Positions 24,542-35,159 of a stretch of 64,000 nt of DNA are shown here, piece after piece; the stretch's first letter is position 1, and the number at the start of each line of letters is the position of its first letter. Below the pieces are notes generated by a model that worked only from the letters and a program-made list of their open reading frames with translations, ran no database searches and was not told the DNA's origin. This DNA is from JAOBAU01 sp034667465 (GTDB lineage Bacteria > Acidobacteriota > Thermoanaerobaculia > Gp7-AA8), in the NCBI GenBank assembly GCA_034667465.1, contig JAXDJV010000027.1, positions 124,001 to 188,000 on the forward strand, read 5' to 3'. Made by a program: the position numbers and the translations under genes.

Positions 24542-26899
24542 GTGAATCCCACACCTGCTCTCACCAGTCTCGAGCTCGACCGCGTCCTCACGCTCATCGC
24601 GATGGAAGCGAAGAGCTCGCTCGGAAAAGACGCCATCGCGGCGAGGCATCCGCTGCCGACGCTCGCCGCCTGCATCGCCGCGCAGAGCGAGCTCGCGGAG
24701 ATGGTTCGCTTCTATCTCGCCGACGGACTGCTGCCGCTCGCCGGGCTGACCGACGTCGCGCCGCTCTTCCAGCGCGAATCGGTGCTCGATCTCGAAGAGT
24801 CCTGGCAGATCGTCCGCGCCATTCGCGCGACGCAGGCGATCCGCGAGACCTTCGTGCGCACCGAGTCGTATCCACGACTCACCGTCATCGCCACCGGCAT
24901 TCCGAACCTCGGCGAGTTGCTCACGAAAACGAACAAGTACTTCACCAGCGATGGAAAGCTGCGCGAAGAAGCGTCGGCCGAGCTCCGCTCCATTCGCACG
25001 CGCATCCACGCGAAGCGCAACGCCATTCAGAAAACGCTCGTCGACGTGATGAACCGCAACGCCGACGCGATCCAGGAACCGCTCGTCGTCATGCGCGGCG
25101 ACCGCTACTGCATCCCCGTTCGCAGCGATCACCGCAACGCCGTCCAGGGAATCCTCCACGAACGATCCGGCTCCGGCGCGTCGTTCTTCATCGAGCCGAT
25201 GGCGGCGATCGAGCTGAACAACGATCTCGCCGAGCTGATGATCCAGGAGCGCGAAGAGATCGCACGGATCACGCGCTACATGTCGCAGCTCCTCTTCGAT
25301 GAACAGCCGGCCATTCGCGACGCGGTCTCGATCGCCGGCAGCTTCGACGCGCTGCAGGCATGCGCGGTCTTCCACGAAACGGTCGACGCAACGCTGCCGG
25401 CGTTCAACGACGATCACGTGCTGCACATCATCGACGGCCGTCATCCGCTGCTCGATGAACGGCTCGCCTCGGCACGTGCGGAGATGTTCGACGAAGAGCC
25501 GTCCGAGCGGAAAGTGATTCCGATCGGCGTCGAGCTCAATCGCCAGCGGACGGCGCTCGTGGTCAGCGGTCCGAACGCGGGCGGAAAGACGGTCGCGCTG
25601 AAAACGACCGGACTGCTCGTCGCGATGGCGATGAGCGGACTGCCGGTGCCGGCCGCCGAGGGAACGATCATCCCGTTCATTGACTCGCTGCATGTGCTGA
25701 TCGGCGACGACCAGAGCGTGCTCGAACATCTCTCGACCTTCTCCGCGTATCTCGTCCGGCTCAAACGCGTTCTCGATCGCGCCACCGAACGCTCGCTCGT
25801 GTTGCTCGACGAGCTCGGCTCGGGCACCGATCCGGAAGAAGGATCGGCGCTGGCCGCGGCAGTGATCGAGCACATGCTCGAGCGCGGCGCGCTGATGATC
25901 GTGACGACGCATCTCTCGGCGCTGAAGAGCTTCGCGGTCAACGACACGCGCATCGTCAACGCCTCGATGGAGTTCGATTCGGCAACTGGTCAACCTACGT
26001 ACCGAATGATCGCCGGCATTCCCGGCCGCAGCCGCGCCATCGACGTCGCGAAGATGATCGGCCTCCCCGACTCCGTGATCGCGTCGGCGCGCGAGCGGCT
26101 CGGCGATCGCTACGGAGAGACCGATCATCTCCTCTCCGAACTGCAGAAGCGGATGTCGGAAGTGCTCGCGCAGCGCGATGAAGCAGCGACGCAGCGACGC
26201 GAAGCGGAGCGCGAGCGGGCCACGCTCGCGGAGAAATCGGCGCAGCTGGAGAAGGAACGTGCGCGCGTCGGCACTTCGTATCGCGAAGAGCTCGAGCGGC
26301 TGCGCGACGACGTCACGCGCCAGCTGAGCGCGGAGATCAAACATCTGCGCGATCTCGATCGCAGCGCGCGCGAGAAGATCAATCCGAACGAAGTGCTGAA
26401 GACGGTGACGAAGCCGGTCGAGCGCGCCATCGAGTTCGTACCGGCCGAATCGACGCGTCCCGTTCGCGTCGGCGAGAAGGTCGAGCATCGCAAGTTCAAA
26501 GTGAAGGGCGACGTCGTTTCGATCGACGGACAGAAAGCGGTGCTGAACGCCAACGGGAAAAAGATGACCGTCGAGCTGCGCGACCTCGTCGCGATCGGCG
26601 GCCCCGCGCCTGCGACGACGAAGAGACCGCAGGTGTCGACGTCGGAGTCCGGCGAGATCGGCGCGGAGCTGAACCTCGTCGGTCAACGTGTTGACGATGC
26701 CATCGAAGCATCGGATCGTTTTCTCGATCGGGCGTTGCTCGAAGGAAAGTCAGCCGTGCGAATCATCCACGGCTTCGGCACCGGTGCGCTGCGCAAAGCG
26801 CTGCGCGAATACCTGCGCAAACATCCGGCGGTGAAGTCGTGGCGGCCGGGCAGTGACAATGAAGGTGGGGACGGCGCGACCGTCGCGGTACTGGAATGA
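24542..26899 (+). CDS. mutS2: Endonuclease MutS2 / ribosome-rescue ATPase
   Basis: MutS-family ATPase with a C-terminal Smr nuclease domain, 785 aa from GTG at 24542. This start fits the family because 'LTSLELDRVLTLIA' should be near the N-terminus; a longer frame exists but translates the palindrome. Walker A 'VSGPNAGGKTVALKT' near 340, 'QSVLEHLSTFSAYL', Walker B 'SLVLLDELGSGTDPEEGSALA', 'MIVTTHLSALK', then a coiled coil rich in Glu/Arg (about 530-640), a KOW-like segment, and Smr with 'LNLVGQRVDDAIEASDRFLD' and 'VRIIHGFGTGALRKALREYL'. MutS2 has been linked to recombination suppression and to splitting collided ribosomes. It lies between rpsU and dnaG; its stop is followed directly by a heptamer inverted repeat. 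Confidence 0.95.
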   Translation: MNPTPALTSLELDRVLTLIAMEAKSSLGKDAIAARHPLPTLAACIAAQSELAEMVRFYLADGLLPLAGLTDVAPLFQRESVLDLEESWQIVRAIRATQAIRETFVRTESYPRLTVIATGIPNLGELLTKTNKYFTSDGKLREEASAELRSIRTRIHAKRNAIQKTLVDVMNRNADAIQEPLVVMRGDRYCIPVRSDHRNAVQGILHERSGSGASFFIEPMAAIELNNDLAELMIQEREEIARITRYMSQLLFDEQPAIRDAVSIAGSFDALQACAVFHETVDATLPAFNDDHVLHIIDGRHPLLDERLASARAEMFDEEPSERKVIPIGVELNRQRTALVVSGPNAGGKTVALKTTGLLVAMAMSGLPVPAAEGTIIPFIDSLHVLIGDDQSVLEHLSTFSAYLVRLKRVLDRATERSLVLLDELGSGTDPEEGSALAAAVIEHMLERGALMIVTTHLSALKSFAVNDTRIVNASMEFDSATGQPTYRMIAGIPGRSRAIDVAKMIGLPDSVIASARERLGDRYGETDHLLSELQKRMSEVLAQRDEAATQRREAERERATLAEKSAQLEKERARVGTSYREELERLRDDVTRQLSAEIKHLRDLDRSAREKINPNEVLKTVTKPVERAIEFVPAESTRPVRVGEKVEHRKFKVKGDVVSIDGQKAVLNANGKKMTVELRDLVAIGGPAPATTKRPQVSTSESGEIGAELNLVGQRVDDAIEASDRFLDRALLEGKSAVRIIHGFGTGALRKALREYLRKHPAVKSWRPGSDNEGGDGATVAVLE

Positions 26900-26903
26900 T
26901 GAG

Positions 26904-26967
26904 GGATGAAGGATGAAGGATGAATGAAAGACCGCCTCATTCATCCTTCATCCCTCATCCTTCATCC
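26904..26967. repeat. Inverted heptamer-repeat element, GGATGAA variant
   Basis: The left arm has three exact GGATGAA units (26904-26924). The right arm, TCATTCA TCCTTCA TCCCTCA TCCTTCA TCC, is the inverse. The left arm begins 4 bases after the mutS2 stop and the element ends 8 bases before the dnaG ATG. It is related in layout, period and ATGA/TCAT core to the GGYATGA elements, but differs in sequence. Confidence 0.82.
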
Positions 26968-26975
26968 TTGCTTCC

Positions 26976-28703
26976 ATGGCACTAGTCGATCTAAACGATA
27001 CGGTCATTTCCCAGGTGCGCTCCGCGGCCGACATCGTCGACTTCGTGCAGCAGGTCACGCCTCTCAAACTGGCCGGGAAAAGCTACAAGGGTCTCTGCCC
27101 GTTTCACCGCGAGAAGTCGCCGTCGTTCCATGTCGATCGCGACAAGGGACTCTTCTACTGTTTCGGCTGCGGCACCGGCGGCGACGTCTTCAAGTTCCTC
27201 ACGCTCACCGAACGTTTCACCTTTCCCGAAGCGGTCGAGTACATCGCCGCGCGTGTCGGCATCGAACTGCCGCGCCGCCGCAGAAACTCGCGCGATGCCG
27301 ACAAGGAAGATCTCCTCGAGGTCCTCGACGACGCCTCGGAAGCGTTCCATCAGGCGCTCGGCTGGGGCGGCGACAACACCGCCCTTCAATACCTCCGCAA
27401 ACGGGCCGTTCCACAGGAAGTAGTTCAGAAATACGGCTTCGGATACGCCCCCGATTCGTGGGACTACATCCACACGCGCCTCGCGCGGAAGCACGGCGAC
27501 GCGAAGCTCGAGAAGACCGGACTGGTGATGCCGCGCAAGACCGGCAACGGCTTCTACGATCGCTTCCGCAACCGGCTGATGATTCCGATTCACTCGGAGA
27601 CCGGCGCGCTGGTCGGATTCGGCGGACGATCGCTCGACGGCAGCGATCCGAAGTACCTCAACTCCCCCGAATCGGACGTCTTCAACAAGTCGCGGCTTCT
27701 CTACAACCTGCATCGCTCGAAAGACGGGATGCGGAAGATCGACCGCGCCATCCTCGTCGAGGGCTACTTCGACGCCATCGCCATCGACAACGCCGGCGTG
27801 CCGGGCGTCGTCGCTTCGATGGGGACTTCGCTGACGGCCGGACAGGCATCGCTGCTGCGCCGCTACGCGACACGTGTCGTGATCGCATACGACGGAGACG
27901 ACGCCGGCCGGAACGCCACGTTGCGCGCGGCGCCGGTGCTCCTCGCGGCAGGACTCACCGTCTCGGCGCTCGACCTTGCCGGCGAGAAAGATCCCGACAC
28001 GCTCATCGAGCATCGCGGCGTCGACGGCTTCCTCGAGCTCCTCGGCCAGTCCAACGACATCTTCGACTTCGCGTTGCGGATGTGGGGCGCGGATGTCAAC
28101 AAACTCTCCGCACGGGAGAAATCGGAGCGGATCGAAGGATTCATGCCGCTGCTTTCGGCGGTCAGCGATCCGGTCGTGAAAAACGACGCGGCGCAGAGGA
28201 TCGCAGACGCTTTTCAGCTCCAGTTCGAAACGGTCTGGTCGCGGGTCCGCGGGAGAGCGGCGACGCCTGTCACGACCGAGCGCCAGCGCTGGGAACCGAT
28301 CCCATCAGCGGAGAAGCTGCTGGTGGCGGCGGCGCTGCAGGGAAGACTGGGAGGGCACGTCGTCGAGCGGATTCAGGAAGGCTTCTTCGAGGACGCGGCG
28401 TGCAAAACGCTCTTTTCTATCATAAAAAACGACCTCGTCGCCGGTAACCCTATTGATTTCGGCGAGATCGCGACCCATCTTAGGGGCGAGGCCGAGTTGA
28501 CGCTGCTATCCGAGCTGACGCTGACCGAGGACATCGAGGATCAGAGTCTCATCCGCATCATCGATCAAAACCTGCCGCAGATGGAGCGCGCATACAGCGA
28601 GCGCCGCCGCCAGGAAATCACCCGTGAGATCGCAGAAGCCAGCCGCAAAGGGGACGGTGAGCGTGTGGACGCACTGATGCGTATGTGGCAGCAACTGAAA
28701 TAA
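26976..28703 (+). CDS. dnaG: DNA primase
   Basis: Synthesises RNA primers for replication, 575 aa. CHC2 zinc-binding domain 'GLCPFHREKSPSF...GLFYCFGCGTGGD' at about 40-68, the RNA polymerase domain with 'GFGGRSLDGSDPKYLNSPES' near 208-227, Toprim motifs 'AILVEGYFDAIAIDNAG' and 'VIAYDGDDAGRNA', and a C-terminal helicase-interaction region from about 430 ('LLVAAALQGRLGG...'). The ATG sits 8 bases after the heptamer inverted repeat and has no clear Shine-Dalgarno of its own. Followed by rpoD after 173 bp. Part of the rpsU-dnaG-rpoD arrangement. Confidence 0.96.
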   Translation: MALVDLNDTVISQVRSAADIVDFVQQVTPLKLAGKSYKGLCPFHREKSPSFHVDRDKGLFYCFGCGTGGDVFKFLTLTERFTFPEAVEYIAARVGIELPRRRRNSRDADKEDLLEVLDDASEAFHQALGWGGDNTALQYLRKRAVPQEVVQKYGFGYAPDSWDYIHTRLARKHGDAKLEKTGLVMPRKTGNGFYDRFRNRLMIPIHSETGALVGFGGRSLDGSDPKYLNSPESDVFNKSRLLYNLHRSKDGMRKIDRAILVEGYFDAIAIDNAGVPGVVASMGTSLTAGQASLLRRYATRVVIAYDGDDAGRNATLRAAPVLLAAGLTVSALDLAGEKDPDTLIEHRGVDGFLELLGQSNDIFDFALRMWGADVNKLSAREKSERIEGFMPLLSAVSDPVVKNDAAQRIADAFQLQFETVWSRVRGRAATPVTTERQRWEPIPSAEKLLVAAALQGRLGGHVVERIQEGFFEDAACKTLFSIIKNDLVAGNPIDFGEIATHLRGEAELTLLSELTLTEDIEDQSLIRIIDQNLPQMERAYSERRRQEITREIAEASRKGDGERVDALMRMWQQLK

Positions 28704-28754
28704 TTATCGTCCACGGACGATTACGCGAATGTCCTCGGAAGGGTACTTTCGCGG

Positions 28755-28782
28755 GACTGTCAAGAGGAAAGTTTTGACAGTC
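28755..28782 (+). promoter_or_regulatory. Inverted repeat in the dnaG-rpoD intergenic leader
   Basis: Perfect 9-bp arms GACTGTCAA / TTGACAGTC separated by 10 bases, extendable by several near-matching bases on each side. It lies 95 bp upstream of rpoD in a 173-bp gap. TTGACA in the right arm could also be a -35 element, but no convincing -10 is seen at 16-18 bp. It may be an operator or an mRNA hairpin. A smaller dyad, ATCGTCC/GGACGAT, follows the dnaG stop. Confidence 0.55.
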
Positions 28783-28876
28783 GCGCAAAGGTCTCGAAAG
28801 AGGCTGGAAACCAGCTCGATCCGTTGGACGCGAGGGCGCTCTCACAGCTGCCCGGGACTTCGAGGAGCGAAAAACG

Positions 28877-30703
<1,827 letters not shown>

Positions 30704-30724
30704 TCCAACCGTATCGACAATTCA

Positions 30725-30752
30725 GGGCGGCCCATGTGGCCGCCCTTTTTTT
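30725..30752 (+). terminator. Rho-independent terminator after rpoD
   Basis: Perfect 8-bp stem GGGCGGCC / GGCCGCCC with loop CATGT and seven T. It starts 22 bp past the rpoD stop; an ATG in its loop is unlikely to be used. Confidence 0.93.
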
Positions 30753-30763
30753 CCGGAGCATCC

Positions 30764-31447
30764 TTGCGACGCCTCTCTCTCATCCTGACTATCGCTCTCG
30801 TTGCACTTCCGCTTTCCGCCGCCTCTCGCCCCTATCACCTCGAGCTCGAAGCGACGCCCACCGCTCCGTTCCCATTTCTCGGCAAGTTCGGCAACGTCAC
30901 GCTTCACGTCTACGGCGGCGGCGTGCGCGCCGAGACGATCTGGTTGAACGGCTTCACGCGCAACGGCGCACCGGCCGTGACCGTAATGAATCCGTTCGGA
31001 CGGATGTATACCGATGTCCCGATCACGCAGATCAGCGCCGTGCTGACGAAGCTCGCCGGCAACGGCAGCGGCGACGAACGGATGGCCGGCGGAACGCTGA
31101 TGAAACCGATGGCCGGCAAAGTGCGCGGCATCGACGCGAGCCGCTATCGCATCGTCTACGGAGCGGACGCCTGGATCGACGTCTGGACGACGAAAGTCAT
31201 TCCGGAGAACCAGCAGCTCCGCGCGATCGTCGAGGAGTTCGTCCGCGGGATCGCGCCGGGAACCGCGGCGGTTGCGAAAGAGATCCCGGGAACGCCGGTG
31301 TACGTCGAGCTGAATTTCCGCCGCTTCAAAAAGCTGCCGATCCTGAAGCTGAAGAGTCTCGCCTTCGACAACGCAGGCGAAGAAGACGCGCTGAAGGTCG
31401 GACCGATTTACATCAAAGCGCCGCTGCTCGATTCGATCTGGAAGTAA
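30764..31447 (+). CDS. Secreted protein of unknown function
   Basis: Exported protein of 227 aa. From TTG at 30764 it reads MRRLSLILTIALVALPLSAA, a typical signal peptide, with GGAG five bases upstream; an earlier in-frame ATG lies inside the rpoD terminator loop and is disfavoured. The mature part is beta-rich in its first half ('LELEATPTAPFPFLGKFGNVTLHVYGGGVRAETIWLNGF') and has 'MYTDVPITQISAVLTKLAG' in the middle and 'GTPVYVELNFRRFKKLPILKLKSL' near the end. No catalytic motif or family was recognised. It is transcribed separately from rpoD and converges with the kinase gene. Confidence 0.68.
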   Translation: MRRLSLILTIALVALPLSAASRPYHLELEATPTAPFPFLGKFGNVTLHVYGGGVRAETIWLNGFTRNGAPAVTVMNPFGRMYTDVPITQISAVLTKLAGNGSGDERMAGGTLMKPMAGKVRGIDASRYRIVYGADAWIDVWTTKVIPENQQLRAIVEEFVRGIAPGTAAVAKEIPGTPVYVELNFRRFKKLPILKLKSLAFDNAGEEDALKVGPIYIKAPLLDSIWK

Positions 31448-31468
31448 GCGGGCACGCCATTCTGACGT

Positions 31469-34231
31469 CTACGCCGGCACCTTCACCTTATCCAGATCCA
31501 CCAGCAACTCTCCCGCATCCTTGTAACGAACCTTCGGATCCTTCGCGAGGCTGCGCATCACCACCGCGTTGATCTCACGTCCGATCTCCGGACGCACGTC
31601 AATCGGCGATCTCGGCGCCTCGGTGATGTGCGCGGCCAGCACGCCGGTCAGCGACGTTGAGTTGAACGGCTTCTCGCCGACGAGCATCTCGTAAATCATC
31701 ACGCCCATCGAATAGACGTCGCTGCGCGGATCGAGCTGCTTGCCCTGCACCTGTTCGGGACTCATGTAATGCGGCGTGCCGACGATCAGTCCCGCCTGGG
31801 TCATCCCTTCGTGCGCTTCCGCCATGCGCGCGATGCCGAAGTCCATCAGCTTCACTTCACCTTTGTGATCGATGAGGACGTTCTGCGGTTTGATGTCGCG
31901 ATGGATGATGTTCTGCTCGTGCGCCGCTTCGAGACCGCGCGAGATCTGGCGCGCGATGCCCATCGCCACTCGCGGCGCCATCCGTTTTCCTTCCGCTTCG
32001 GTGAGCAGATCGGCGAGCGTGTAGCCGCGCACGTACTCCATCGAGATGAAGTAGACGCCGTCCGCTTCGCCGTAGTCGTACGTGCGCAGCACGTTGCGAT
32101 GCGTGATCTTGCGCGCGAGACGGATCTCGCGCTTGAAGCGCTCGAGGTCTTCCGGCGAGCGGCTCATGACGTCGCCCGGCAGCGTCTTGATGGCGACCAT
32201 CTCGTCGAGCTGCGTGTCGGTCGCCTTGTAGACGACGCCCATGCCGCCGCGGCCGAGGACCTGGTCGACGCGATAGCGGTTCGCGAAGAGACTGCCGGGC
32301 ACGAGATCCTGCTGCGCGAGTTGCGGCGCGGTCGGTCCGGGTTGCGTGCCGTCGAGGCGAACCGTCGACGCTTCGTCGAGCGATGAGTTGAGCGAGCGCA
32401 TCACGCCAGTGGTGAGGCTGACGAGCGGCAGCGCCGCGACCGGCAGCGGTTGCGGCAGCCACTTCAGCCGCACCTCTTCGCGCTGCGCGCTGCTGAGAAT
32501 CTCTCCGCCCGCGGCCTGCGCGCTTTCGTACGAGACGTATGCGAAACCGGTCGGCGCGTGCCACGCGAAGAGCAGCGCGAGCAGCGGCGCGTTGCCGACG
32601 ATCGCGAGTCCATGTTCGTCGCCGACGTCGATCGAGCCGGTCACGAATTCACCGGTGGCGATGCCGACGCCGAGCGACATCTTCGAGCCGCCGGTCGCCA
32701 GCTCCTCGTTGATGGCACGCGCCGCGCGAATGGCGTGAATGATTCCGCGCTCGCCGGGAAAGACGCTGACCATTCGATGTCCGGCGATTTCGCGAACGAC
32801 GCCGTCCTGGCGCTGCACTTCCGTCTCCTGCATTTGCATCGTGCGTGAGATCGCGCCGATGACTGATGCGGCATCGCCCTCGCCTACCGTCGCCGGCAAT
32901 CCGCGCAGATCGGTGACGAGGATCGTTCCTTCTTCGAGCGCCGGCGGTTCGACGGCGCGAACGGAGATCGCTTCACGCTCCTCCGACTTCGCCGCCATCT
33001 GCTCGTAGAGCTCTTCGATCTCCGACTTGTCGCGCAGCGCGGTGATCATCTTTTCGAAAGAACGGCCGAGGATGCCGACTTCGTCGCTACGGTTGATTTC
33101 GGGGTGGACGGTGTAGTCGCCGGCGGTGACCGCCTGAGCGATGCCGGCCAGCTCTTCGATCGGACGGGTGACGCGCTTCGCGATCAGCCACGAAAGAATG
33201 AACGCCAGCAGCAGCGAAGCGCCGCCGCCGGCGAGGAGCGCGTTCTCGATCTCGCGAAATGGTGCGAGCTCGCTGTCGAGCGAGCGAACGAACATCGACG
33301 CGCCGACTGTTTCTTTGCCTGACTGCAGCGGCTCGCCGGTGACGATGTACGACGCGCGATCGATCTGGACGCGCGTCGGCGGCAGCACTTTGCCGGTCTT
33401 CACGACCTGCTGCGCGCCGCCCATCTGCTGCATCGAAAAACCGGGCGCGTTGCCGGAGCGAACGAGCGAGCCGGCTTTGGAGACGAACATGACGCCGGCG
33501 TTCGTCGACTCGGCGATGCGATTCGCGAACTTGTCGTTCATCGCATACGCGATGAGGATGTAGCCGATGCGGACGTTGTTCGAGCCCGCGCCGACCGGCG
33601 CGATGGCGGCGTGATACAGCTTGTCGCCCGCGGCGATGACGCCGGCCACCGATGGCATCGATGCGTCATCGACGAGTTGTCGCACCAGCGGCGATTCGAT
33701 GTCGTGTGCGCCGCCGCTCACGGTCGACTCGTCGGTGCGCGAAATGACGTGGCCATCCTGGTCGAGCAGCGCGATCAGATCGGCGCCGACGGTGTCCATC
33801 TTCGTCGTCAGCTGGTCGTTGATGCTTGCGTAGTCGGGCGGCTGCGGAGGCGCATTCGGCGGAGGCGGCGGCGCGCCCGCGATGACGGGCGGAACCGGAT
33901 GCATTCCTTCCTGAATGTACGCGGAGAAGCTCGGATCGTGACCGGTCGATTCCGCGGCGATGGTCAGACGATCGAGCCGCTGATGCTCGAAATCGCGAAA
34001 CAGTTTCGCGGCGCTGGAGATCGAGGCGTCGATGGTGCGTCGCGCGATCTTGTCGGCGCGCTCGATGGTGATGCCGACGGCGACGCCGGCGACGATCAGA
34101 ATCAGCAGCGCCGTCAGTCCGAACAGTTTCCACACCAGCGGGAACCTGGCCCGTTCGACTGTGTACGGCTTGCGTTTCGGAATGTCGGCGAGCGTGCCGG
34201 GTGCGATGGTGTCGACCGGTTCAACTGTCAC
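31469..34231 (-). CDS. Receptor-like Ser/Thr kinase with HAMP and degenerate cyclase-like domain
   Basis: Transmembrane protein kinase, 920 aa. Order: helix 1 (about 32-56), extracytoplasmic sensor to about 325 containing a Pro-rich loop (GAPPPPPNAPPQPP), helix 2 (about 328-352), HAMP ('RVTRPIEELAGIAQAVTAGDY'), a class III cyclase-like domain (about 435-590), and a C-terminal Hanks kinase (about 655-915). The kinase has 'VLGRGGMGVVYKA', 'VAIKTL', 'IIHRDIKPQNVLID', 'LMDFGIARM' and 'GTPHYMSPEQVQG', all catalytic residues present. The cyclase-like part keeps the first metal-site Asp (VTDLRG) but has GH where GD is expected (IAGHRMVSVF) and lacks the VN..ARL motif, so it is probably a sensor or dimeriser rather than an enzyme. 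Preceded by the cupredoxin gene at 4 bp. Confidence 0.88.
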   Translation of the reverse strand: MTVEPVDTIAPGTLADIPKRKPYTVERARFPLVWKLFGLTALLILIVAGVAVGITIERADKIARRTIDASISSAAKLFRDFEHQRLDRLTIAAESTGHDPSFSAYIQEGMHPVPPVIAGAPPPPPNAPPQPPDYASINDQLTTKMDTVGADLIALLDQDGHVISRTDESTVSGGAHDIESPLVRQLVDDASMPSVAGVIAAGDKLYHAAIAPVGAGSNNVRIGYILIAYAMNDKFANRIAESTNAGVMFVSKAGSLVRSGNAPGFSMQQMGGAQQVVKTGKVLPPTRVQIDRASYIVTGEPLQSGKETVGASMFVRSLDSELAPFREIENALLAGGGASLLLAFILSWLIAKRVTRPIEELAGIAQAVTAGDYTVHPEINRSDEVGILGRSFEKMITALRDKSEIEELYEQMAAKSEEREAISVRAVEPPALEEGTILVTDLRGLPATVGEGDAASVIGAISRTMQMQETEVQRQDGVVREIAGHRMVSVFPGERGIIHAIRAARAINEELATGGSKMSLGVGIATGEFVTGSIDVGDEHGLAIVGNAPLLALLFAWHAPTGFAYVSYESAQAAGGEILSSAQREEVRLKWLPQPLPVAALPLVSLTTGVMRSLNSSLDEASTVRLDGTQPGPTAPQLAQQDLVPGSLFANRYRVDQVLGRGGMGVVYKATDTQLDEMVAIKTLPGDVMSRSPEDLERFKREIRLARKITHRNVLRTYDYGEADGVYFISMEYVRGYTLADLLTEAEGKRMAPRVAMGIARQISRGLEAAHEQNIIHRDIKPQNVLIDHKGEVKLMDFGIARMAEAHEGMTQAGLIVGTPHYMSPEQVQGKQLDPRSDVYSMGVMIYEMLVGEKPFNSTSLTGVLAAHITEAPRSPIDVRPEIGREINAVVMRSLAKDPKVRYKDAGELLVDLDKVKVPA

Positions 34232-34235
34232 GGTT

Positions 34236-34916
34236 TCAGTAATCCCTCGTGCGCGGCGGGGCGTACGGCTTGCCGACTTTGTTGAGATGCTGCTGTTCGC
34301 GGTAGTTGCGGCTGTCGAGCGTCAGATTGAGGTTGCCGCTCACCAGTCCCGACGCGTTCACTTCGACCGGCGCGTCGATCGAGCCGCCCTGCTCGTTCCA
34401 CGCGACGAGCCGGTACTTGCCGGCCGGTACATCGGCGAGCGAGTAGTTGCCGTTCGCATCGGCGAACGCGTACCAGGGAGAAGACATCACGTGAACTACG
34501 GCCGACATGTTCGGATGGACGTTGCAATACACATTGACGACGCCGGGCGCATCGAACTTGTGAGTCTTGCCGGCGCCTTTGCGATAGAGGCCGAGATCGA
34601 AGGCGTTGCCGGACGAGAGTGAGAAGAGGTTGTGCGAGATCGGATCGTCGTTCGGAAACGCGACGGTGGAACCGGCCGGCACGGCGAGGACGTGCGGCAC
34701 GAGCGACTTGCTGCGCGTCGTCAGCTGTGCGTTGACCGGCGCGCGCTTCGGCGCTGTTTTCGGAGTTGTAACCGGTTCGAGCCAGACCAGCGTTTCGCCG
34801 ACCGTCGGCGTCTGGCCGCGTTTGGAGACGAAGGCGATCTTTCCGTTGAGGGATGCAGCGAGGAGTGGTGCGGAGAAGAGCAACATCGCGACGAGCGCGA
34901 TCGGAAGTCGTTTCAT
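34236..34916 (-). CDS. Exported cupredoxin-like protein with Fn3/carboxypeptidase-regulatory-like tail
   Basis: Predicted periplasmic copper protein, 226 aa. Signal peptide MKRLPIALVAMLLFSAPLLAA is followed by a plastocyanin-like domain: 'AGSTVAFPNDDPISHNLFSL' gives the first His ligand, 'VVNVYCNVHPNMSAVVHV' the Cys, His and Met. A short beta domain follows ('FADANGNYSLADVPAGKYRLVAWNEQ') of the carboxypeptidase-regulatory type, as in methylamine-utilisation-like cupredoxins. GGGAG lies about 10 bases upstream of the chosen ATG; a longer frame upstream is not supported. The stop is 4 bp before the membrane kinase gene, so the two form an operon. Electron transfer or copper sensing for the kinase is inference. 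Confidence 0.83.
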   Translation of the reverse strand: MKRLPIALVAMLLFSAPLLAASLNGKIAFVSKRGQTPTVGETLVWLEPVTTPKTAPKRAPVNAQLTTRSKSLVPHVLAVPAGSTVAFPNDDPISHNLFSLSSGNAFDLGLYRKGAGKTHKFDAPGVVNVYCNVHPNMSAVVHVMSSPWYAFADANGNYSLADVPAGKYRLVAWNEQGGSIDAPVEVNASGLVSGNLNLTLDSRNYREQQHLNKVGKPYAPPRTRDY

Positions 34917-35159
34917 ATCAGTCAGCTCCCGGGAACCAAAGATGGTAGCACACGAATCTGTGCGACCGGCACGGCTGTTGAAGTAATGAAACACGCTCAC
35001 TTTTAGCCTTGCATTTCGACGCGAAAAACGTACTCTCATGAACATGCCGTACACGATCAGGGGCGGGCGGGCTTGCAATAAATGCGAGCGGATGCTCCTT
35101 TCGTAACGGTGTACGAATGGGTGCGACAACTGGTCGCATCGCAGTTTGAAAAAGAACTC
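34917..35159. other. Intergenic region between cupredoxin gene and candidate RNA
   Basis: No gene is supported here. The stretch must contain the promoter of the minus-strand cupredoxin-kinase pair, but no confident -35/-10 pair was found. Short open frames on either strand are unconvincing. Confidence 0.5.

Noticed and set aside
24452..26686. 744-codon minus-strand open frame
   Set aside because: Exact antisense shadow of mutS2.
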